Origin: Halomonas litopenaei | GTDB taxonomy: Bacteria > Pseudomonadota > Gammaproteobacteria > Pseudomonadales > Halomonadaceae | Length of the DNA stretch: 64,000 nucleotides | Direction of reading: 5' to 3' | NCBI RefSeq assembly: GCF_003045775.1 | Contig: NZ_PXNS01000001.1 | Span: 372,001 to 436,000, forward strand | Part shown: positions 24,682 to 32,950 of the stretch, one piece after another | Layout: each line of letters begins with the position of its first letter | Position numbering within the stretch: the stretch's first letter is position 1 | Notes under the pieces: generated by a model | What the model saw: only the letters and a program-made list of their open reading frames with translations | Told to the model about the DNA's origin: nothing | Databases searched by the model: none | Made by a program: the position numbers and the translations under genes

Positions 24682-25398
24682 ATGTTTCTTGATGACTACC
24701 ACTCCTGCGTCGATGATCGCATCGTGATTTCCGCTGACCAGGCGAGCCGCTTCGCCAAGTGCATAGCCGGCGACTTCAACCCCATTCACACACCGGGCGC
24801 ACGGCGGTTCTGCGTACCGGGCGACCTGTTGTTCGCTCTGGTGCTGAAGCGTTTCGGACTGTCGCCGCACATGAACTTTCGCTTTCTCGCCATGGTGGGG
24901 GCGGATCGGGCGCTCAGTTTTCGCGAGGAAGGCGACCGGGTGATACGGGTGCTGGACGATGACGGCAAGTGCTATCTGGAGGTCGAACGGCGCGGAGAGG
25001 TGACCTTCGACGAGAGCGTCGTCGAAGCCTTCACGCGCTGCTACGTGGCGTTTTCGGGAAAGAACTTTCCTCACTACATGAAGCCGCTGATGGAAGACTG
25101 CGGTGTCATGTTCAATCCCAAGCGGCCGCTGGTGATCTACGACAGCATGGGCTTTTCGCTGACGCGACTGGATGCGCTGGCGCCGGCGTTACGGCTGCTG
25201 GATTCCCGCCTGGAGGTCATCGGCAAGCGCGGTGACGTGCACCTCGAGTTCGCCATCGACGCCGCTGGAGAAAGTATCGGTCATGGTGGCAAGAAGCTGG
25301 TGGTCAGTGGCCTGTGTCCCTATGACGCCGAGGCCATGGACGACATCGTCGACCAGTTCTACCAGTTGAAGCGGGATCACGCCGGCACTCCCTGCTGA
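24682..25398 (+). CDS. DUF3581 family protein with hot-dog/MaoC-like motif
   Basis: 238 aa, recognised as DUF3581. Near the N-terminus AKCIAGDFNPIHTPGARRFCVPGDLLFALVL resembles the MaoC/hydratase-2 signature (D-x-NPIH followed by PG and an ALVL-like segment), suggesting a hot-dog-like acyl-thioester-binding fold; this is my inference. The C-terminal half (KKLVVSGLCPYDAEAMDDIVDQFYQL) is distinct. It is transcribed divergently from nhaD and its 3' end faces chrA with a dispersed repeat between. Function is unknown. Confidence 0.72.
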   Translation: MFLDDYHSCVDDRIVISADQASRFAKCIAGDFNPIHTPGARRFCVPGDLLFALVLKRFGLSPHMNFRFLAMVGADRALSFREEGDRVIRVLDDDGKCYLEVERRGEVTFDESVVEAFTRCYVAFSGKNFPHYMKPLMEDCGVMFNPKRPLVIYDSMGFSLTRLDALAPALRLLDSRLEVIGKRGDVHLEFAIDAAGESIGHGGKKLVVSGLCPYDAEAMDDIVDQFYQLKRDHAGTPC

Positions 25399-25446
25399 GT
25401 CCGGGCCGGACCTGACGGCCGGCTGCTGGTATCGCCGGCGTCGGGA

Positions 25447-25474
25447 GCGCAGGCACTTTTCAGACAAGCCCTAG
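25447..25474 (-). repeat. Dispersed repeat, copy A (solo end) at the chrA stop codon
   Basis: 28 bp starting CTAGGGCTTGTCTGAAAAGT on the minus strand, identical to the first 28 bp of the element at 57524. The TAG of its leading CTAG is the chrA stop codon (25471-25473). Only the left end of the element is present. Confidence 0.8.
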
Positions 25475-26691
25475 CCCAGCAGCCCCCTGACCAGCCCCAA
25501 CGCCAGAAACGCCAGCACCAGTGCCCACACCGGCAGCCGCTTCAGCAGCACGAATCCTGCCACCACGATCGCCACGTCGAGGGTCGAGACGATGGCGCTT
25601 TGCCACACCGGATCGATGAAGGCGGCCCCCAGCAGCCCGACCACAGCGGCGTTGGCACCGCTCATGGCGGCCCTCAGGCGAGGGCGACGGCCGAGCCGTT
25701 GCCAGGCCGGCAACAGCCCGATCACCAGCAGGGCCCCGGGAAGGAAGATGGCGACCAGCGCCAGGGCGCCCGCCCACACGCCGCCGGCAATGCTGCCCAG
25801 ATAGGCGGCGAAGGTGAACAGCGGCCCCGGAACAGCCTGAGCGGCGCCGTAGCCAGCCGTAAACTCCTGAGTCGAGACCAGCCCGCGGCCGACCACCTCG
25901 GCGTCCAGCAGCGGCAACACCACATGGCCCCCGCCAAACACGAGTGCGCCGGCGCGATAGAAACCGTCGGCCAGCGTCGTCCAGGCGTTGGGCGAGAGCC
26001 AGTGCAGCAGGGGCAGCCCTCCCAGCAGCAGCGCGAACAGCACCAGGGCAACGGGACTCACCCAGGACGCCAGCGATGGTGCCGGCACGCCAGCGTCGTC
26101 GGTCGACGTTGGCGTCGCGCCTTCCAGCAGCAGGAGACCTGCCAGGGCTCCCAGCACGATGACCGCCACCTGGGCGCCGATGCCGCCGACGACCAGCATG
26201 ATGGCAAGCGCCACCAGCGCCATCCCGGCACGCGGAAGATCCGGGCAGAGGCTGCGGGCCATGCCGGTCAGGGCCTGGGCGACGACCACCACGGCGACCA
26301 GCTTGAGCGAGTGGATCAGCGCTTCGCCAAGGGCGCCGTCCATGGCACCGGCACCATAGGCGAAAGCCATCATCGCCAGTGCCGAGGGCAGGGTGAAGGC
26401 GAGCCAGGCCAGCAGGGCGCCGACCAGGCCGCCGCGGATCAGTCCGATGGCGAGCCCCACCTGGCTGCTGGCCGGGCCGGGAAGAAATTGGCACAGCGCC
26501 ACCAGTTCGGCGTAGGCGGATTCGCTCAGCCAGGCCCGGCGCTTGACGAAGACCTGATGGAAGTACCCCAGATGAGCGACCGGACCGCCGAAGGACGTCA
26601 GCCCGAGGCCAAGGAAGGTCAGAAAGATATCCAAGTGGCGTCGCGGCTGTTGTCGGAGGGGTTGTTGCGATTGTTGAGGGCTGTGTTCCAT
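25471..26691 (-). CDS. chrA: Chromate efflux transporter ChrA
   Basis: 406 aa, a two-domain (long-chain) CHR family transporter. The first CHR repeat has GLTSFGGPVAHLGYFHQVFV and CQFLPGPASSQVGLAIG. The second has GALVFGGGHVVLPLL and GYGAAQAVPGPLFTFAAYLG. The family exports chromate using the proton gradient and confers resistance. The start at 26691 precedes a short Gln-rich N-terminal segment; a longer in-frame start is possible but lacks a better ribosome site. The stop codon lies inside a dispersed repeat shared with two other genes of the window. Confidence 0.93.
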   Translation of the reverse strand: MEHSPQQSQQPLRQQPRRHLDIFLTFLGLGLTSFGGPVAHLGYFHQVFVKRRAWLSESAYAELVALCQFLPGPASSQVGLAIGLIRGGLVGALLAWLAFTLPSALAMMAFAYGAGAMDGALGEALIHSLKLVAVVVVAQALTGMARSLCPDLPRAGMALVALAIMLVVGGIGAQVAVIVLGALAGLLLLEGATPTSTDDAGVPAPSLASWVSPVALVLFALLLGGLPLLHWLSPNAWTTLADGFYRAGALVFGGGHVVLPLLDAEVVGRGLVSTQEFTAGYGAAQAVPGPLFTFAAYLGSIAGGVWAGALALVAIFLPGALLVIGLLPAWQRLGRRPRLRAAMSGANAAVVGLLGAAFIDPVWQSAIVSTLDVAIVVAGFVLLKRLPVWALVLAFLALGLVRGLLG

Positions 26692-26901
26692 GACGTCACC
26701 GCGAGAAGTGGCAGTCCAGTCTGGCACCTCGAGGTGACAGTGAAATGAAAAGAGATAACGGAAGGCAGGTGGCATGGATAGGGGGCGTCATGCCCCCTCT
26801 CTGTCTGCGCTCTGTCTCCACCCTATCTCAATTCAATCTCCACTCTATCCCCAGTCTGGCCGACAGGCCCTTCGGCCAGGGCCTTATCCCGTCAGTGAGC
26901 C

Positions 26902-26980
26902 AGCGCAGGCACTTTTCCGACAAGCCTCAGGCTTTGACCGAAAAGTCGACTAGCGCCAGTACTTTTTAGGCAAGCCTTAG
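26902..26980 (-). repeat. Dispersed repeat, copy B (short hairpin form plus a second left end)
   Basis: On the minus strand it begins CTAAGGCTTGCCTAAAAAGT, the TAA being the stop codon of the lipoprotein gene. It continues into an element right end (TCGACTTTTCGGTCAAAGCC), then a second left end (GGCTTGTCGGAAAAGTGCC). GGCTTGCC...AAAAAGT and ACTTTT...CAAAGCC can fold into a hairpin. It looks like an internally deleted version of the 57.5-kb copy followed by a tandem half copy. Confidence 0.75.
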
Positions 26981-27702
26981 CGCAGGTAGAGGCGGCCCTG
27001 TTCATACAGACTGCGGCAGTCGCTGGCGTCGTGGAAGCGATCGGCTTCGATATTGCCGCTGGCAACCCCGGGGCCGGCGAAGCGAGGATCATCGCACTCA
27101 CCGTCGTGGCTCCACTGGCTGCCGTCGTCGCCCCACTCGATCTCGCCACCGACGTAGCTGCTCGATGCGCTGGCAGAGGCGCCGGCCGACGCTGCGCTGC
27201 TGGTGGACAGCGACTCGGATACCACCAGGGTCGCGGGTGCCAGCTGGCCGCTGCCATCGTAGCTGCCGACCCAGACGTTGTAGTTGCCGCTGGGGGGCGA
27301 GGTCAGTACCACCGCCGGATCGGTGCCGTCGGCGTCATCGCTGCAGTGCCAGATGCCGCTGGCGTCGTAGACCACCAGGGTGGTATCGCTGGCCGAGGTG
27401 GCGGCGATCTTCAGCGGATAGCTGCCGGCGGTGTAGTTGATGTCCACATCCGGAGCCTCGGCGTTGACGAAGCCGGCGCAGTCGGCGCTGACCACACTGG
27501 CCCGGGTATTGCCGCCGGCCATCACGTCGAGGGTCTGGGGATCCGGCTGGAAGCCGGCGCTCAGGGTCAGGGTGGAATAGACCGGAGCGGCGGACCAGTC
27601 GAGCTGCTGGGCCACGGCAGGCTTGCTGGTGGACATGCCGGCGCAGGCGGTGGTCAGCAGAGGAAGCGCCAGAATGAGGGAGGTACGTGCGAAGGGGGGC
27701 AT
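26977..27702 (-). CDS. Secreted lipoprotein with PPC-like domain and C-terminal Cys motif
   Basis: 241 aa from the ATG at 27702, preceded by AAGGA. It has a lipoprotein signal peptide with lipobox LTTAC (Cys20). A middle domain (about 30-170) resembles bacterial pre-peptidase C-terminal-type beta-sandwiches (SGIWHCSDDADGTDP, SGNYNVWVGSY). A Ser/Ala-rich linker is followed by a conserved 50-residue tail with GECDDPRFAGPG and DASDCRSLYEQG. I have seen this tail motif at the C-termini of assorted secreted proteobacterial proteins, but its role is unknown. No enzyme active site is visible. Confidence 0.65.
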   Translation of the reverse strand: MPPFARTSLILALPLLTTACAGMSTSKPAVAQQLDWSAAPVYSTLTLSAGFQPDPQTLDVMAGGNTRASVVSADCAGFVNAEAPDVDINYTAGSYPLKIAATSASDTTLVVYDASGIWHCSDDADGTDPAVVLTSPPSGNYNVWVGSYDGSGQLAPATLVVSESLSTSSAASAGASASASSSYVGGEIEWGDDGSQWSHDGECDDPRFAGPGVASGNIEADRFHDASDCRSLYEQGRLYLR

Positions 27703-28099
27703 CGGATGTCCTTGGATGGCGACGGGGCGAATGAGACACCAGGTCAGTTGAACGAGGGGGCAGTCGAATGGACGGACGACATGACAAGAGCGACGCCCGA
27801 ATTTCAGCGCACGCCCGGTCCTTAGCATAAAAAACCTGGATATCGGATACCACTTAATAAGCACTCACTAGCTCTGGGCGATAGTGCTGTGCTGAATCGG
27901 CGCATCAGGCTGAATCAGCAAAAAGTACGCTGAAAGTGTGTTCTACAGGCGTGGTACTGTGATTCATGGAAATTTGAGAGCAGGCGATGGCGTCGGGGGT
28001 CTTCGGAATGGGCCCGCGCAGGGCACCCGGGAATCCGGTTCGGTCTTCGCCAGCACTCGACGAGACCGTCATCTTCCCGACACGCAGAGGATGCTGCCG
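27703..28099. other. Intergenic divergent region between the lipoprotein and DUF427 genes
   Basis: No supported gene. It should hold divergent promoters for both flanking genes. An AT-rich stretch near 27825-27870 (with TATGCT on the minus strand) is the best promoter candidate for the lipoprotein. Open frames through 27938-28099 exist only as an unlikely N-terminal extension of DUF427. Confidence 0.35.
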
Positions 28100-28456
28100 A
28101 TGGATACCCCCCGTACGGAGCGAATCTCGATCTACCCCTTGACCACCCGCGTAAGAGTGGACGTCGAAGGCCAGGTCCTGGCCGACACCCTGCACGCGCT
28201 GGAACTCACCGAACCGGGCTACCCGCCACGTCTCTACCTGCCTCGCAGCGACGTCGACATGAGTCGTCTGGTAGAAAGCGACACCCGGACCCACTGCCCG
28301 TTCAAGGGTGACGCTCGCTACTTCCATGTGGAGGTCAACGGCCGCCGTTACGAAGATTCGGTGTGGAGCTACGAACAACCCCTCGATGGCGTCCAGGCGA
28401 TCCGCGCCCACCTGGTATTCGATCCCAGGGTCGCGACCGCCAGCGTCGAATCCTGA
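28100..28456 (+). CDS. DUF427 domain-containing protein
   Basis: 118 aa, the usual size of DUF427 proteins. Typical features are RVRVDVEGQVLADT near the N-terminus, PRLYLPRSDVD, THCPFKGDARYFHVEV and EDSVWSYEQP. The family has a small beta-rich fold and no established biochemical role. The start at 28100 is chosen because AGAGG lies 9 nt before it; the Met three codons earlier abuts that site. It is convergent with ogt. Confidence 0.85.
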   Translation: MDTPRTERISIYPLTTRVRVDVEGQVLADTLHALELTEPGYPPRLYLPRSDVDMSRLVESDTRTHCPFKGDARYFHVEVNGRRYEDSVWSYEQPLDGVQAIRAHLVFDPRVATASVES

Positions 28457-28513
28457 AGAGGGGCCGCTTGGCGATAGAGAGCCCTGTCAGGCGGTCAGGC
28501 TGCCAGGAACTGG

Positions 28514-29047
28514 TCAGCACAGCTCCAGCGGCACTTCCTGGGCCTCGAAGGCCAGCAGCCATTGCTTGCGCCCCATGCCACCTGCATAACCCGTAAGGCT
28601 GCCATCACTGCCGATGACCCGGTGGCAGGGCACCACGATGGCGATGGGATTGCGTCCGTTGGCCGCGCCCACCGCCCGGTGGGCTCCCTTGCGGCCGAGT
28701 CCTTCGGCGATCTGGGCATAGCTTCGGGTCTCGCCGAAGGGGATCTCCGACAGCGCCTTCCACACCTGACGCTGGAAGTCGGTGCCCAGGGGATCCAGCG
28801 GCAGCGAGAAGCTCTGGCGTCGCCCCGCAAAGTAGTCATCAAGCTGTTCGCGGCAGGCGCGAGTGTGCTCCGAGGGGCGAGCCGTGATGGTCTCGGCACG
28901 ACCGATGTCGATAAAGTCGAGTCGGGCGACGCCGCCAGCGGTAGCGGCGATGACGATGGCTCCCAGAGCGTCGACCTCGGGCGGATGGTAGACCTCGAGT
29001 CCAGCGAAGGCGTCGAGACAGGCGATGGGATCAAGGGTCGTTGTCAT
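28514..29047 (-). CDS. ogt: Methylated-DNA-[protein]-cysteine S-methyltransferase
   Basis: 177 aa. It carries the suicide-acceptor motif VVPCHRVIG (Cys141), the HTH-type segment [24 protein letters not shown] and the Asn hinge [10 protein letters not shown], all typical of Ogt/MGMT. It removes methyl groups from O6-methylguanine and O4-methylthymine. The start at 29047 is preferred over 29053 because GGAG is spaced 8 nt from it and only 2 nt from the other. The gene overlaps the end of the Ada/AlkA fusion by 17 nt, so the two repair proteins are co-expressed. Confidence 0.93.
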   Translation of the reverse strand: MTTTLDPIACLDAFAGLEVYHPPEVDALGAIVIAATAGGVARLDFIDIGRAETITARPSEHTRACREQLDDYFAGRRQSFSLPLDPLGTDFQRQVWKALSEIPFGETRSYAQIAEGLGRKGAHRAVGAANGRNPIAIVVPCHRVIGSDGSLTGYAGGMGRKQWLLAFEAQEVPLELC

Positions 29048-30542
29048 GGTCATGACTCCAGAGTTGCAGCAGCAGATAGCTGCGCCAGGGGCGGGCCTTG
29101 TCAATGTCGATGCCGATGTCGCTGTCGCCCCCAGCCAATGAAGGGGGGGACAGGACGCGTCGAATCACGGCGTCACCGGCGAGCCAGACATCGGGATCGC
29201 TTTCGCCCCTTAGACGGGCGTAGCCGGCGGTCCAGGGGCCGATGCCGAGAATGTCCTCCCAGTGCGGAGGCTTGCGCTCGTCACCTGCCACCGCCTCGGC
29301 CAGGCGTCGAAGCGTCTGGCGTCGGCTGTCGGGCATGCCGAGAAAGGCAAGCGGCGAGCCTGCCAGCGACGCCGCGCTCGGAAAGTGGCAGCCACCGTCC
29401 GGGGTCCTCTCGCCGAGGGCATCGACCAGCGTCTGGGTCAGGGCGCGCGCCTGGACGAGGCTGACCTGCTGGCCGAGTACGGCGCGAACGGCAGCCTCGA
29501 AGGGTGACCATAGCCCAGGCAGGCGCAGGCCTTCCACCAGCGGCAGAACGGGAGCCGCGTCGCGCAGGGTCGCGTCGATCAATGAGGGGGTAGCGTCCAG
29601 GTCGAGCATGCGCCGAATATTGGCGATGACGCCGGTCACCTGATTCAGATCGTCGATGACCAGTTCGACACGAAAGCCATGGCGTTCGGGCTGATGGAAG
29701 GCGGTGAAGTGCCCACGGGCGCTACGCCAGCGGAAACGTCGGCCGTAGTGATCGTCGCCGACCCACTCGAGACCGCGGATCGCTCGGCGAGCGAAGAAGT
29801 CGCGCAGCGTGGCGAAGGCGTAAGGGGGACGATAGCCGAGGGTCAGGCTCAGGCACTGGCCGAGCCCCTGCCCTGTGTCCTTGCGCGTGCTGGTGCTCGA
29901 CACGCGCCGGCGGATATCACGGGGGCTGAGTCCGATGCGCTCGCGGAACACCTCGTTGAAGCGTCGTACGCTGCCGAAGCCGCTGGCCAGCGCGACCTCG
30001 CCGATGGTCAGGCTCGATTCATGCAGCAACTGTTTGGCGAACAGACAGCGACGATGCTGCGCATAGCCCGATGGCGAAATGCCCAGGTGGCGCTGAAACA
30101 GCCCTCGTAGATGGCGAGCTCCGATACCGAGCCGTGCGGCCAGGGCCTCGACCGAGTCACCATCCAGCGCGCCCTGGTCGATCAGCGCAAGCGCTCGCTT
30201 GAGGGTGGTGTCACTACCTTGCCAGGCAGGCGAGCCCGGGGCGCTGTCGGGACGACAGCGCAGACACGGTCGGTAACCCGCCTGGAGCGCGCCCAGCGCA
30301 CTTTCGTAGTAGCGCACGTTGTCTTCCCGCGGCAGTCGCGCCGGACAGATGGGCCGACAGAAGATACCGGTGGTCAGCACCGCCACGAAGAAGCGACCGT
30401 CGAAGCGTGGGTCCCGGCTGAGCCGGGCACGTCGCAGCGTCGCGAGGTCAAGCGTCATGGGGTGGGATGCGCGGGCGCCTGATGCGTGGCCCGGGGCGCC
30501 TGGCTGGCGGGTGGCGTTCAGGTTGGCGGACGGCGCAGGCAT
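29031..30542 (-). CDS. Ada-type regulator fused to DNA-3-methyladenine glycosylase (AlkA)
   Basis: 503 aa, three modules. The Ada metal-binding domain at about 20-95 has the zinc/acceptor cysteines in FCRPICPAR and CLRCRPD. An AraC-type HTH follows (about 100-200; [40 protein letters not shown]). The AlkA N-terminal and HhH-GPD glycosylase domains cover 205-490, with [15 protein letters not shown] and probable catalytic Asp457. Methyl transfer to the first domain normally switches such proteins into activators of alkylation repair, while the C-terminus excises 3-methyladenine. The start at 30542 is supported by GGGAGAGGG upstream. Confidence 0.9.
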   Translation of the reverse strand: MPAPSANLNATRQPGAPGHASGARASHPMTLDLATLRRARLSRDPRFDGRFFVAVLTTGIFCRPICPARLPREDNVRYYESALGALQAGYRPCLRCRPDSAPGSPAWQGSDTTLKRALALIDQGALDGDSVEALAARLGIGARHLRGLFQRHLGISPSGYAQHRRCLFAKQLLHESSLTIGEVALASGFGSVRRFNEVFRERIGLSPRDIRRRVSSTSTRKDTGQGLGQCLSLTLGYRPPYAFATLRDFFARRAIRGLEWVGDDHYGRRFRWRSARGHFTAFHQPERHGFRVELVIDDLNQVTGVIANIRRMLDLDATPSLIDATLRDAAPVLPLVEGLRLPGLWSPFEAAVRAVLGQQVSLVQARALTQTLVDALGERTPDGGCHFPSAASLAGSPLAFLGMPDSRRQTLRRLAEAVAGDERKPPHWEDILGIGPWTAGYARLRGESDPDVWLAGDAVIRRVLSPPSLAGGDSDIGIDIDKARPWRSYLLLQLWSHDHDNDP

Positions 30543-30655
30543 GTCCCTCTCCCAGACGGTATGCTTGAGGACAAGTCTATCGCGTCCTTGTCCCCACAAT
30601 GGCGGAAATCGGCACTCACTGGAAGATCGTTGTCCCCCCCGCACAGGAGAACCGC

Positions 30656-31966
30656 ATGTCGCTACCCTTGACTCGCCACAATCGTCCGCGTCAGGTGCTT
30701 GACGCCATCGAGGCAGCCAATACCGGTCTCAGGGAAGACGACCGGCAGGCCAAGTTCGACAAGATCGCGGCCTCGCCCTACGCCTTCTTTCGAGGCACCA
30801 ATCATCTGTACTGGGCCGATGTCTGGCATGACTGGCGCTTTTCGCTCTACGGCGGTCAGGTCGACACCCAGACCTGGTTGCAGGGTGACGCCCACGCCTT
30901 CAACTTCGGCGCCTATGGCCACCACGATGACCACGTGCGCTACGGCATGGACGATTTCGACGACTCGCTGATCGGTGACTATCAGTATGATCTCTGGCGC
31001 CTGGCCATCAGTCTGGTGCTGGACGCCCACGACAATCAGGGTCTTTCGCCCAAGGCGCTGCGCCGTGGTCTCAAGCACCTGGTGCTGGCCTACCATCGGG
31101 AGCTTGCCGACCATCGCCGAGGCGAGACCCCAGGGTACGTCAATGTGGAGAGCGCCAAGGGGCCGCTCAAGCCGTTCATGCAAAAGGTCGAGCGCAAGAA
31201 GAGTCGGGCCAAGATGCTCGACAAGTGGACCCGGCTCGACGATGACGGCCGCCGGCTCGAGCGTGAGGGCAAGCTGTCCAACCTGCCTGCCCACCTGGAC
31301 AGCCAGTTGCGCAAGGCCATCAACGAGGAGTATCGCGATACCCTGAAAGGCGAGCGCAGCGAGTCCGAGGACGAGCACTTTCGCATCAAGGACACCGCGC
31401 GGCGTCTGGATGCGGGCACCGGTTCACTGGGACTGGACCGTTTCTACGTGCTGATCGAGGGTGGCAAGGACCACGAGCACGACGATGTCATTCTCGACGT
31501 CAAGGAGCAGCCTGGGCCGGCCGGACTGGTGCTGATGAGCGAGGCCGGCAAGCGCGCCTGGAAGGCGACCTTCCCGCATGAGGGCATTCGTCATGCCGCC
31601 GCTTTCCACGCCATCGCCGAACACCCGGATATCTACCTGGGCTGGCTGCACCTGGGCGACAAGGTGTTCTCGGTGCGCGAGCGCTCGCCCTACAAGGAAG
31701 ACTTTCCTACCCACAAGCTGAAGGGCGGCAAGGACTATCGCCAGCTGGTAAAGCAGTGGGGTGGCATCCTCGCTCGCGAGCACCTGCGCGGCGCCGCTGC
31801 GCTGACGCCGGACGATCCGGGCCGTTTTGCCCGGGCGGTGGGCCGGCGGGTCGACGGTCACCTCGATCAGGTGGTCGAGATGGTGACCACCCTGGCGCAC
31901 AGCTACGCGCGTTGTGTGGCCCAGGACCATCAGACCTTTGTGCAGTCACGCAAGGATCGGCAGTGA
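30656..31966 (+). CDS. DUF2252 family protein
   Basis: 436 aa. DUF2252 hallmarks are visible: SPYAFFRGTNHLYWAD, WLQGDAHAFNFGAYG, YGMDDFDDSLIGDYQYDLWRLAISL and LGLDRFYVLIEGG. The fold is related to aminoglycoside-phosphotransferase-like kinases, with GDAHAFNFG as the putative catalytic loop and DDFDD as the metal-binding segment, but no substrate is known. The start at 30656 has AGGAGA upstream. It is divergent from the Ada/AlkA gene and convergent with the SDR gene. Confidence 0.88.
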   Translation: MSLPLTRHNRPRQVLDAIEAANTGLREDDRQAKFDKIAASPYAFFRGTNHLYWADVWHDWRFSLYGGQVDTQTWLQGDAHAFNFGAYGHHDDHVRYGMDDFDDSLIGDYQYDLWRLAISLVLDAHDNQGLSPKALRRGLKHLVLAYHRELADHRRGETPGYVNVESAKGPLKPFMQKVERKKSRAKMLDKWTRLDDDGRRLEREGKLSNLPAHLDSQLRKAINEEYRDTLKGERSESEDEHFRIKDTARRLDAGTGSLGLDRFYVLIEGGKDHEHDDVILDVKEQPGPAGLVLMSEAGKRAWKATFPHEGIRHAAAFHAIAEHPDIYLGWLHLGDKVFSVRERSPYKEDFPTHKLKGGKDYRQLVKQWGGILAREHLRGAAALTPDDPGRFARAVGRRVDGHLDQVVEMVTTLAHSYARCVAQDHQTFVQSRKDRQ

Positions 31967-31979
31967 TGCCTGGCCTGGC

Positions 31980-32855
31980 TCAGGTCTGCTCGCCCGGCTC
32001 CAGCGGCTCGCGGGTGGGGCCTCGATAGACCCGCGCCAGGGTCCGCGTCATCAGCTTGCGTGACAGACCCGGCACCAGGCGCATGCCAAGGGTGGCCAGG
32101 CGTGCCTGGCGGGTCGGCACGATCAGGTAGTCACCCTTGTGCAGTCCCGTGAGGGTATCGTCGGCGATGGCGTCCAGGCTGGCCTTGGGGATGGACAGGG
32201 TCTGGGCGCGATTTTCCGGCGTCCGGCCCTGTTCCAGGGTGTCGACCATGGGCGAGTCGAACTCGCCGGGGCACACCAGCTGTACACGGATGCCCTGGGG
32301 CGCGAGCTCGTAGTAGAGCGACTCGGTCAGCCCCACCAGGGCGTGCTTGCTGGCGCAGTAGGGGGTGTAGCCGAAGACCCCGGTCAAGCCCGCCACCGAG
32401 GCAATATTGATCAGCCAGGCCGCGGGGGCATTGCCCTTGTGTCCGTGCTGGCGCCCGCCCTGGGCCGCCAGAAACGGCAGCGCCGCCCGAGTGGCGTTGA
32501 GCGGGCCGAAGTAGTTGACCTCCATGACCTCGCGAAAGTCCCGCTGGGTCAGTGTCTCGAAGTAACCCTCGCGCATTACCCCGGCGCAGTTGATCAGACC
32601 GTCGATGGCGCCGCTTTCGGCGGCGATGGCGGCCATGGCCTCCTGCATCGCGGTTTCATCGGTGACGTCCGCCACCCGACAGTCGACCACCGCCGCCGGC
32701 GACTCGCCTCGCAGCGTCTCGAGCGCGGCAAGCAGGCGCTGTTCGTTGCGGGCCACCAGGGTGACCCGCGCGCCCTCGCGTATCAGCCGCTGTGCCAGCG
32801 CCAGGCCCAGACCCGAGGAACCTCCGGTGATGACGAAGTGACGATGTTCGAACAT
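31980..32855 (-). CDS. SDR family NAD(P)-dependent oxidoreductase
   Basis: 291 aa. A classical short-chain dehydrogenase: cofactor motif TGGSSGLG (10-17), NCAG (89-92), and catalytic Ser153, Tyr166 and Lys170 (YCASK). The C-terminal extension with many basic residues resembles 3-ketodihydrosphingosine reductase-like or fatty-acyl-linked SDRs. It is 95 nt downstream of the acyl-CoA synthetase on the same strand and may belong to the same lipid or alcohol pathway. The substrate is not determined. Confidence 0.88.
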   Translation of the reverse strand: MFEHRHFVITGGSSGLGLALAQRLIREGARVTLVARNEQRLLAALETLRGESPAAVVDCRVADVTDETAMQEAMAAIAAESGAIDGLINCAGVMREGYFETLTQRDFREVMEVNYFGPLNATRAALPFLAAQGGRQHGHKGNAPAAWLINIASVAGLTGVFGYTPYCASKHALVGLTESLYYELAPQGIRVQLVCPGEFDSPMVDTLEQGRTPENRAQTLSIPKASLDAIADDTLTGLHKGDYLIVPTRQARLATLGMRLVPGLSRKLMTRTLARVYRGPTREPLEPGEQT

Positions 32856-32950
32856 GGTGGCTCTCCAGCCGCCAGCCTGTCATGGCAGTCTGACAAGCGT
32901 GGCCTCTTGTGGATGGTGGTGGTCGACGGTGTGCCAAACGCTCTCGGTGA

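Noticed and set aside
26745..26969. 74-codon frame upstream of the chrA start
   Set aside because: It runs through the dispersed repeat and has no recognisable domain.
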